Below, one piece after another: positions 1-6,400 of a stretch of DNA of 9,042 nucleotides. Position 1 is the stretch's first letter. The number at the start of each line of letters is the position of its first letter. The position numbers and the translations under genes are program-made. Under the pieces are notes generated by a model. That model had not been told where the DNA came from and made no database searches. It worked only from the letters and a program-made list of their open reading frames with translations. Origin of the DNA: JBFLVQ01 sp040758525 (GTDB lineage: Bacteria > Acidobacteriota > Blastocatellia > Chloracidobacteriales > JADJPF01); NCBI GenBank assembly GCA_040758525.1, contig JBFLVQ010000391.1, forward strand, positions 1-9,042, in the 5' to 3' direction.

Positions 1-823
1 AAAGCCATAGATCATAGACTACTCCCATCAATAAAAGCTCTCCAGCAGCAAGCACAGGCAGCCAAGATCCATTAGTAGCTACTAACATCACAAAAGCAGT
101 GAGAATAATTAAGAGTATTAGGCTGATCGATATAGGATTATATAAGCGTTGCAGATTGGGTTGATTAGCAAGAATAGTATTAGCAAACCGCTCTATATTA
201 ACTGAATCCGCTGGCTCAAAACCTTCCACCACAGCATTACCGCCCTGTGCTAATACATCATCAATGATAGCTTCACCAGGCCAATTCGAGCCATTAATAA
301 CTTCACGAAAGTATAGATTATTGTTGGCACCAACAAGAAACACAGTAAACTCGCCTACCTTAAAGCGACTACAAACCTCTGCCTGAGAATCGGCCAAAAT
401 TGGTGAAGGAAGCTTATACCTATCAAGGAATTCCCTACCCTGTTCAGGCGAGCCATAATATTGTATCCCTACAACACGATAGCCACGCTCACGTACACGT
501 GTGGTCAAAGACTCCATCTGTGGCAGCAGACTTTGGCAGTGACGACAACCGCCAGCAAAAAAATAGACCAGGGTAGGATGACCGTCTCTTAGCTCAGAAA
601 AAGTACGAGATCTACCAGACTCGTCTAATAAAGAGAAGTCTATTACCTCACCCATACCAACGCCCAGATTAGCCCTGCTTGTAATCGTAGTTCTCACCGG
701 TTTAACAATTGCAGGCATTTTTTTGATAATCGTTTTATTTGAGCGATCGGCTATTTTTGCCCCACTAAAATAGGCCATCAATAAACAGGTAAAGGCGAGA
801 AGCAGTTGTTGCCATCTATTCAT
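1..823 (-). CDS. Membrane-anchored redoxin (thioredoxin-fold, TlpA/AhpC-like), 3' end outside window
   Basis: I translated this by hand from the ATG at 821-823 to the left edge: 274 residues, open at the edge. Residues 5-20 form a hydrophobic N-terminal segment (signal anchor). Residues 58-175 look like a TlpA/AhpC-TSA thioredoxin fold: a VIDFSLLDESG-type opening strand, then TLVYFFAGGCRHCQ with a C93-x-x-C96 redox pair, and later a further Cys at 151. Two hydrophobic stretches follow at about 231-249 and 255-274, the second cut by the edge, so the protein probably continues as a multi-pass membrane domain (DoxX/MauE or VKOR-like modules are fused to redoxins in other bacteria; that part is a guess). 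The redoxin domain would probably face the periplasm and exchange disulfides there. A GAGG lies 7 bases before the ATG. The CRHC dipeptide differs from thioredoxin CGPC. The redoxin call is fairly sure; the substrate is unknown. Confidence 0.8.
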   Translation of the reverse strand, partial: MNRWQQLLLAFTCLLMAYFSGAKIADRSNKTIIKKMPAIVKPVRTTITSRANLGVGMGEVIDFSLLDESGRSRTFSELRDGHPTLVYFFAGGCRHCQSLLPQMESLTTRVRERGYRVVGIQYYGSPEQGREFLDRYKLPSPILADSQAEVCSRFKVGEFTVFLVGANNNLYFREVINGSNWPGEAIIDDVLAQGGNAVVEGFEPADSVNIERFANTILANQPNLQRLYNPISISLILLIILTAFVMLVATNGSWLPVLAAGELLLMGVVYDLWL

Positions 824-858
824 AGCTGAACCTCGGCGTATATTAGATCTATTTTATA

Positions 859-887
859 AGTATACTATCGCGTTCCGCTAAAATCAG
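859..887 (-). promoter_or_regulatory. Candidate sigma70-type promoter of the redoxin gene
   Basis: On the minus strand TATACT (859-864) is one base from the TATAAT consensus. A weak -35, CTGATT (882-887), lies exactly 17 bases upstream. The site is 36 bases before the ATG. An imperfectly placed inverted repeat (TAAAAT 879-884 with ATTTTA 892-897) covers the -35 side and might be an operator. The poor -35 makes this only a candidate. Confidence 0.35.
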
Positions 888-889
888 TT

Positions 890-910
890 CCATTTTAATC
901 AAAAAAATGG
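890..910. repeat. Perfect 7-bp inverted repeat in the divergent intergenic region
   Basis: CCATTTT at 890-896 and AAAATGG at 904-910 are exact reverse complements around a 7-base AT-rich centre. The repeat sits between the divergent redoxin gene and the 83-residue plus-strand gene, upstream of the candidate redoxin promoter. It could be a protein-binding site or a short leader hairpin. AT-rich repeats of this size can occur by chance. The rest of this 156-base gap shows no clear promoter for the plus-strand gene. Confidence 0.35.
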
Positions 911-967
911 CATCCCTAGGATAGCCAGTTTCATCATGGTTTGCGCCAAAGTAGATTAACTTTCAAC

Positions 968-973
968 GGAGGT
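968..973 (+). promoter_or_regulatory. Ribosome binding site that fixes a TTG start
   Basis: GGAGGT matches the anti-Shine-Dalgarno core and ends 6 bases before the TTG at 980-982. A longer in-frame reading from a TTG at 941 is possible, but it would place this site inside the coding sequence. Confidence 0.75.
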
Positions 974-979
974 AAAAGT

Positions 980-1231
980 TTGAATACACAGAGCAGCTTG
1001 GATGCACGAGTGGAAAAATTAGAATTTCAATTGATGCGTTTGGAAGGTCTACTGAAATGGATTATAACCCATAATGAATACTTAAAAATCCCTTCCCAAG
1101 AAGAATTATTGAGTCTAGAGGCTAATGCACGTGAACAGTTACTATCAACCAGGAAAAATATTGCTCCCAGCCGTCCTTTAAGCTCGCAACCGCGCCCAGG
1201 TCTGGCTGGTTTGAAACGTGACATGCTTTAA
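980..1231 (+). CDS. Small coiled-coil-like protein of unknown function (83 aa)
   Basis: I do not recognise this protein. The TTG at 980 is chosen because a strong GGAGGT lies 6 bases upstream; starting at the TTG at 941 would add 13 residues with no good ribosome site. Residues 5-29 (from SSLDARVEKLEFQLMRLEGL onward) carry hydrophobic positions spaced as in a short amphipathic helix or coiled coil. A second acidic helix follows at about residues 36-58. The C-terminal third is Pro/Ser/Arg-rich and probably disordered. There is no signal peptide or membrane segment, so it is probably cytoplasmic. It is the only plus-strand gene here, diverges from the redoxin gene and converges on the 183-residue gene. 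Its stop codon overlaps that gene's stop within TTAA, leaving no room for a terminator. A competing minus-strand reading of the same bases lacks comparable support. Confidence 0.65.
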   Translation: MNTQSSLDARVEKLEFQLMRLEGLLKWIITHNEYLKIPSQEELLSLEANAREQLLSTRKNIAPSRPLSSQPRPGLAGLKRDML

Positions 1232-1779
1232 CTATCAGTTGGTAAAGGGTGCTCTTTGATTTCAAAGCCAATTGTGTAGTCTGTGTTAACGCTCAGTAAA
1301 AAATTCTCCAGACTATTTGATCGAATATTAAAACAGGAAAAACGAGCCTCTATCTTATCATCAATATTTTGTAGACTAGGCGGGGTAATCAACTGAGCAT
1401 ACTGTCGCGGCTCTGGCTGTTTCAATTTAGTAGGGAGAGTAATATCTTCGATTCTCTCAACCATACGTCTATCTCTGGAAGGCGAGCCAATAAGGAGAAA
1501 AAGCGTCACAAGCGATCTTGCCGTCAGTCTCTTCTCTGCAAGCAGATTAAAGCGCCAAAGTAATTTGGCAAAATCATCCTTTACTAAAGAACAATAATAT
1601 TCATCACCAATGACAATATAATTAATTGGTATATAGTCAAAAAGTCGATCAATCTGGAGAGAAAAATGTCTTATTCCTGCCGGTAAACCTTCTGGTTGAA
1701 CTTCAACTAGTATTAGACGGGCAGCATATTCTGGTTTGCGGGATTTAGCATCGGCCAGTATTATCTCCTCTATACTCAT
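1228..1779 (-). CDS. Hypothetical protein, 183 aa
   Basis: I do not recognise a family. The ATG at 1777-1779 is preferred over an in-frame start at 1821 because a GAGGAG lies 4 bases before it, and the earlier start would lie inside a strong hairpin. The protein opens with an amphipathic acidic/basic helix (MSIEEIILADAKSRKPEYAA). It then looks like mixed alpha/beta: strands near residues 21-27 (ARLILVEVQ) and 53-58 (NYIVIGD), and a hydrophobic helix near 93-101 (SLVTLFLLIG) too short and isolated to be a clear membrane span. There is no signal peptide and no catalytic motif that I can name. It lies 85 bases downstream of the metalloprotease gene on the same strand, so the two may be co-transcribed. 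An adaptor, inhibitor or partner of the protease would be a guess. The stop overlaps the convergent gene's stop. Confidence 0.7.
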   Translation of the reverse strand: MSIEEIILADAKSRKPEYAARLILVEVQPEGLPAGIRHFSLQIDRLFDYIPINYIVIGDEYYCSLVKDDFAKLLWRFNLLAEKRLTARSLVTLFLLIGSPSRDRRMVERIEDITLPTKLKQPEPRQYAQLITPPSLQNIDDKIEARFSCFNIRSNSLENFLLSVNTDYTIGFEIKEHPLPTDS

Positions 1780-1783
1780 CTTG

Positions 1784-1789
1784 CTCCTC
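1784..1789 (-). promoter_or_regulatory. Ribosome binding site deciding the 183-aa start
   Basis: The minus strand reads GAGGAG, 4 bases before the ATG at 1779. It is the strongest ribosome site near this gene and argues against the longer reading from 1821. It sits 11 bases downstream of the 1801-1828 hairpin, close enough for that structure to affect ribosome access. Confidence 0.7.
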
Positions 1790-1800
1790 AAAATAATGAG

Positions 1801-1828
1801 CCGCAGGCTGTAGGAAAACAACCTGCGG
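1801..1828 (-). promoter_or_regulatory. Strong hairpin between the metalloprotease and the 183-aa gene
   Basis: The arms CCGCAGG and CCTGCGG (1801-1807 and 1822-1828) are exact complements. The pairing extends inward to an 11-bp stem (one T-G pair on the minus-strand RNA) with a 6-base TTTCCT loop. On the minus strand it starts 36 bases after the metalloprotease stop and ends 21 bases before the next ATG. No T-run follows in either direction, so it is not a canonical intrinsic terminator. It could be an RNA 3'-end stabiliser, a processing site or a translational control element for the downstream gene. The structure is clear; its role is inferred. Confidence 0.6.
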
Positions 1829-1864
1829 GGGAAAAATTAAAGCCCAATTACCAAATAAAGAAAT

Positions 1865-3361
1865 CTACTCCCACATGCTATCCCACCAAGTCTTGGGAGC
1901 AATATCAGCAGGAATCTTACGCTCCAACCGGTTGTCTAGCTTAGCAATATTAAAAGCCTTCAAGTATGTGGTGTCATCCAATGTACGATCACGGTCTTGA
2001 ACAGAAACAAAAGGAATAACACCTAAGACAAATTTTCCCCGCACCCCACTATCCAGTTTTTTCAGTAAGCGATCTCGTAGATCTTCTGGTGTTACCAATC
2101 TATTGTTACCAAGTAGACTATTGATATCATTCAAAACCTCATCATAGCGCGAAGAGGTTTTGCGTGCTTCTGCTAGTGGTTTATAAAAGCTAGCACTGGT
2201 ATCCTTTGAAGACCTGCCTACCAGAGTAAGCCAGAAATTACGCATCTCACTAGGTGTTGGTGACTTACCAGTAGCAGCAACTATTGCTGTATATTGTGCG
2301 CTATATTCATCAAGAATCTCGGCAGCAAGATTCTTATCGCTATATTTAGCCCCTTCATACTCAACCTTCTCGCCATTCTTACAATGAGTGCAATTAATCA
2401 TATTATGATCAATATGTGCTACTTCATGCGCTAAGGTTCTAATTAGGGCTTGATAAGCTTGTGGGTTATCGCTATAAGCATTTGCTGCTGTAATGGCAGG
2501 ATTATTTAGATTAAGAGAGACTTCTCCTTTCAAGTTATCGGCTTGACCAAAGAGTTCAACATTATCCTGCAAGAAGCCTAACCTAATCGCTCCAGAAGTG
2601 AGAGTATCAAGAGTATTTCTGGCAACCTGATTATTTGGTTGACGGGAAACATGGGCAGAAAAAGCGGCAATAACATTTAACGCCGTGCTTCCTGTATCAC
2701 TTTCCAAGCGGGTGAACTCAACATTCTTATTAAATTTCAAAAGATCTTCCAACTTAGCCTCTGGATGCAAGGTAAGCGCATTTCTTATCAGCTTCTTATC
2801 AAGATCACTAAGAGCATTAAAATCGCTTCTAACTTTACCTGTCAATCCAGCAATCTGGGTATCTGCCTTGTTAATAGCACTCTGAGGCGGATTGGCAATT
2901 AAACCAAACGATCCTGTGGTGGGATCACCTAATTGCCCACCTACATGGTAACCGCCACCTACATGATAACCACCACCAACATGGTATCCTCCACCCACAT
3001 GGTAACCACCACCTACGTGATAGCCACCACCTACATGGTAACCACCGCCTACGTGATAGCCACCACCTACATGGTAGCCTTGGCTAGTGGCAGAGCCATC
3101 ACTCTGGTTAACGATACTGGCTGTTTGAGGAGTTGTTTTTAATGGAGCAGTATTTTGTAACTGTCTTGCCAGTAGTCCAGCACCGATACTCAATTCACCG
3201 GTTTTACCTAATCTATTGGTATCGTTGTTTTCACTTGTGGGAGCAGGGGCGGTCTGGGTATTAGCTGGTACAACAGGAGCGCTGGTTGGGGAAGTTATGG
3301 AAAGATCCTGAGTATTTGCACCACTACCTATCTTGTTCACCATAGCTTGATATGACTCCAA
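1865..3361 (-). CDS. Putative HExxH zinc metalloprotease with GYHVGG repeat region
   Basis: About 498 residues in three parts. Residues 1-94 are Thr/Pro/Ala/Ser-rich and probably disordered, with no signal peptide. Residues 95-142 are eight perfect GYHVGG repeats. Residues about 165-498 form a folded domain with H312-E-V-A-H316, a zinc-protease HExxH motif, preceded by the helix QAYQALIRTLA. A CTHC pair (C324, C327) follows, and NLAAEILDEYSAQ offers E348 or E352 as a gluzincin-type third ligand. The likely activity is peptide hydrolysis; the substrate is unknown and I cannot name the family. The first codon is TTG at 3361 without a ribosome site. An ATG at 3343, with GGAG 12 bases upstream, is a plausible alternative that removes six residues. 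The gene lies 119 bases after the kinase gene on the same strand and 85 bases before the 183-residue gene. Protease call moderate: HExxH is short, but its helix and downstream acidic residues fit. Confidence 0.7.
   Translation of the reverse strand: MESYQAMVNKIGSGANTQDLSITSPTSAPVVPANTQTAPAPTSENNDTNRLGKTGELSIGAGLLARQLQNTAPLKTTPQTASIVNQSDGSATSQGYHVGGGYHVGGGYHVGGGYHVGGGYHVGGGYHVGGGYHVGGGYHVGGQLGDPTTGSFGLIANPPQSAINKADTQIAGLTGKVRSDFNALSDLDKKLIRNALTLHPEAKLEDLLKFNKNVEFTRLESDTGSTALNVIAAFSAHVSRQPNNQVARNTLDTLTSGAIRLGFLQDNVELFGQADNLKGEVSLNLNNPAITAANAYSDNPQAYQALIRTLAHEVAHIDHNMINCTHCKNGEKVEYEGAKYSDKNLAAEILDEYSAQYTAIVAATGKSPTPSEMRNFWLTLVGRSSKDTSASFYKPLAEARKTSSRYDEVLNDINSLLGNNRLVTPEDLRDRLLKKLDSGVRGKFVLGVIPFVSVQDRDRTLDDTTYLKAFNIAKLDNRLERKIPADIAPKTWWDSMWE
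2936..3079 (-). repeat. Eight tandem 18-bp units encoding GYHVGG
   Basis: Eight contiguous in-frame 18-base units cover 144 bases and encode identical hexapeptides. The units differ at synonymous positions (GGT/GGC/GGA, TAC/TAT, CAT/CAC, GTA/GTT), while the peptide is unchanged. Units 5 and 7 share TAT-CAC-GTA, whereas 6 and 8 share TAC-CAT-GTA, which suggests duplication of a 36-base pair of units. One His per six residues in a Gly-rich setting is compatible with metal binding or a flexible spacer. It is coding repeat sequence and not CRISPR. Confidence 0.95.
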
Positions 3362-3461
3362 TTGCGCAAATGAGTTTATTGGTAATTTTGGGAACTTTGT
3401 CGCCAGTTGATATATGGCCGGCTCGTCAATTTATCGGCTCAAATTTGAAATAGTTGCGCAA
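3362..3461. repeat. Two copies of the palindrome TTGCGCAA
   Basis: The 8-base palindrome TTGCGCAA occurs at 3362-3369 and 3454-3461, both in the 119-base gap between the kinase and the metalloprotease, and both continue with a further A on the plus strand. The first copy abuts the possible TTG start at 3361. The second lies in the loop of an inverted repeat. Paired palindromes before a gene can be operator sites, but no binding protein is indicated. I find no convincing -35/-10 pair in this gap on the minus strand. Confidence 0.5.
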
Positions 3462-3473
3462 AATACTTGAGCC
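3436..3473 (-). terminator. Inverted repeat just after the kinase stop (weak terminator or operator)
   Basis: GGCTCAA (3436-3442) and TTGAGCC (3467-3473) are exact inverted arms around 24 bases. They begin 7 bases beyond the kinase stop codon on the minus strand. The loop contains palindromes of its own (TTGCGCAA, and TCAAATTTGA overlapping one arm). No T-run follows, and the loop is large, so termination is uncertain; protein binding is an equal alternative. Confidence 0.3.
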
Positions 3474-3480
3474 TTAATTG

Positions 3481-6400
3481 CTAAGAAGCTGTCTCCAATA
3501 TTGTCAGCAAATCGTAGACAGGCTGTTTATCTTCCTGAAATAACTTGAGATTAGCCCAATCAGGCAACTGTTTGCGAAGCTGCTCGACAATCGCTACGGC
3601 GGCCGTAATAGCCTGACGAGCCTCATTACGTCGATCTAGTGCAACCAGCATATTCGCCTGACCCAATAATGCTCGCCATTGATAGTCTAAATATGAGAGC
3701 TTTTGACAGAGTGTGCTGGCTTGCTGATACCAAACTAACGCTCTCTCCTTATCGCCTAAGCCTTCCAGCACTGTGCCTAACGCCCAATAGACCTCTGCTT
3801 CTTGATTCTGCTGATTCTGAACATGAAATAGTTCTAAAGCCCGTTCCAGCAGCCTCTCTGCCTCACTAAACTGCTTACGGGTAATGGCTACTAAGCCTAA
3901 ATTTTGTAAGCACAAAGCTTCAACATACGACTCTTCGATCTGGCGGGCAATCGCTAATGCCTGATTATAGACCTGTTCGGCTTGGGGAAGATTTCCTTTC
4001 AGCCGATAAGCCTCTCCTAAATTAACCATCAATCCAATCTGTTGAGGTTTGTAGCCGATGGTACGAGCAAGCTCAATCCCACTCTCAAAATAGTAACTAG
4101 CGCGATCCTGATCACCTAGCATACTGCAAACAATACCTATTCGCTCCCAAGCATATAATTCGCTCACCTTATCTGAAGATGAACGCAGTAGTCGTAAGCC
4201 ATTCTCGCTTAATTCCAGTCCTAATGTGCCATTGCCACGATAACAGTGTACCAACCCCAAAAATGATAATGCCCAACCACCAGGACGGCTATCGCCCGCG
4301 GCTTTACTCAACTCAACCGCTTTTACCAATGGCTCACAAGCAGCATCAAGCTGCCCAGTCGCCCAAAGTGTATAACCTAACTGTTGAAGTAATCGACGAT
4401 GTAGTTCTAGATCAGGCTGAGAAGTATTTTCGATCGATTCTAGTCCTAGACGTGCTAGTTCAACGGAACGTTGAAAATCTCCACGCGAACGTTTTAACCG
4501 ACTAGCCAGGAATTCACCCCAAGCCCGTAAAAGTAGATCCTGTTGACGGCTAGCTAATTCGAAAATACGAGTTATCTCGCCCTCTGCTTCTTCAAACTTA
4601 TTTAGCAGAATTAAAGTTTCTGCTAATCCTGTGCGCAGTTTCCCTTCCAGTTTGGCATTAGTGGCAATAGCCGCCGATTGCAACTGCTCTAAAGCTTCTC
4701 GACCATAGTGAAAGTATCTCACCGCTTCATTAAATGATTCACGCTTACGGGCAATTTCACCAGCTCGTAAGGCAGGCTCAAAAGCTTGTTGCCATTCTCC
4801 CCCCCAATAGTAGTGATAGGCGATCTGTCCAATCACACGATCCTTTTTTGTACCATGCAACTTCTCTAACGCTTTGGCGACCTGCGTATGTACACGACGG
4901 CGATTGGCTTTTGCCATAGAGTTATAAAGCGCGCGTCTTAGCATACTATGGTGAAAGCGATAGAAATCTCCTAGCGCATTAGGTGTCTCTTTAATCACCC
5001 ATCCCAAGATTCCTTCACGTAAAATACTATCTAGATCGTCTTCTTCTATACCTACCACCCTGGCAAGCGTGTCAAAGTCGAACTCATCACCAATCACAGA
5101 AGCATGCTTAAAGACATCCAGTGCCTCTTGACTGAATATTCGCAAGCGAGTGTTCACTAGACTGTTTACGGAAGGAGGCACTTCCAATTGCCCTATCCAA
5201 TCACAGCGCCAGCCTTGGGAAGTACGCTCGATCTTTCCAACAACCATTAAATGTTCTATCAGTTCAATTAAATAGAGTGGATAACCTTGTGTTTCATTCC
5301 ATAGGTAGTCAATTGCGGTTTCAGTAATCTGAATGTGGCCAAAAATCGCACTTAGTAGTGACTCTGCTTCACTACGAGGTAGCCCAGTCAGCATCAATTC
5401 CCGATAATTTCCTTGCCCAACCTGTTTGGTAAACCAGTCTCGCAATGGTTGTCCAGGAATTTTTGCTGCCTCAGTAAGCGCAGTGGCTACTACCTGAATC
5501 CTCAAGCCCGCCGTATTGCGAATAATATAAGCCAATAGTTCCAGGCTTAAACTGTCAGCAAAATGTAGATCATCAAAAAGAAAGACGAGCGGAGAAGATC
5601 GTGCAATACGTTTATAAATCTCTGTTATTGCTTCAAAGACACGCCATTTATCGGTAGTATCAGCAAGCGCTTCGGTCGTGAAAGCCTCGCCAGGTAGAGT
5701 TATCCCGGTTTTGAACTGAATAATTTCTGCTAGTTGTGCAGTAACCGAACCTTGTGTCTGTTGCTTAAGCGCATCAGCATCAAGTTTTTGTGTAATAGGT
5801 GGGAGACGCTCACCAAGCAAACATGCCCGTAATGTATCTAGGAATACTTGATAAGGGGCAAGCTGGCTACCGCCATAATCATAAAAGCGGGCTGGCAATA
5901 CCACCGCGCTCTCTTGTTCTAGCCAACGTTGATACTGTAGTATCAGATGAGATTTACCCACGCCTGGCTCAGCAACAATAGCTATTGGTTGACTTTGCCC
6001 CTGAGCCACTTGCAAGAAGCTCTCTTTAAGCAATTCCAACTCACGTTCACGCCCTAAACAACAATCTAAATTGAGTGTTCCAGCTACGCCATGCCAACGA
6101 GAGACAGCAGTAAGATTATCTGTGTTAGCACGAGTAGCAATGGCTAACTCTTTTGCTAGCTCATCACCTGTATGGCGAGGAACAAATATCGGTCGAGCCC
6201 GTACTGTAGCATCAACTAATTGTTGGGCAAACTCAGCCGCAGAGTGTTGGCGTTCATTGCGATTTTTTGAGAGCGCCTGAAAAACAGCCAGTTCAATTCT
6301 GGTAGGAATATCTGGTCGTAGACCTTTCAAGGAACGTGGTTGCTCTTTTGCCATCGCAACCAGCATCTGTGCTGTATTATTAGCTTGAAATGGTAACTGC

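Noticed and set aside
1027..1224. 65-codon minus-strand frame opposite the 83-residue gene
   Set aside because: No ribosome site, and the plus-strand frame has a strong GGAGGT and a coherent helical composition.
1601..1640. Hydrophobic stretch in the 183-residue protein as a membrane span
   Set aside because: The run is short and interrupted by charged residues, and reads better as a beta strand.
2936..3079. Possible CRISPR array or minisatellite with regulatory role
   Set aside because: Units are contiguous 18-mers without spacers and stay in frame within a long coding sequence, so it is a protein repeat.
2933..3142. Plus-strand open frame of 69 codons opposite the GYHVGG repeat
   Set aside because: It is the antisense shadow of the 18-base repeat, gives a low-complexity Thr/Met/Tyr peptide, and has no ribosome site.
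3411..3429. TTGACG and TATATC on the minus strand as a promoter for the metalloprotease
   Set aside because: The two hexamers are only 8-9 bases apart, far too close for a sigma70 promoter, and neither has a partner at 16-18 bases.
4179..4505. 108-codon plus-strand frame inside the kinase TPR region
   Set aside because: It lies wholly antisense to a confident coding sequence with clear TPR pattern; no supporting start signal.
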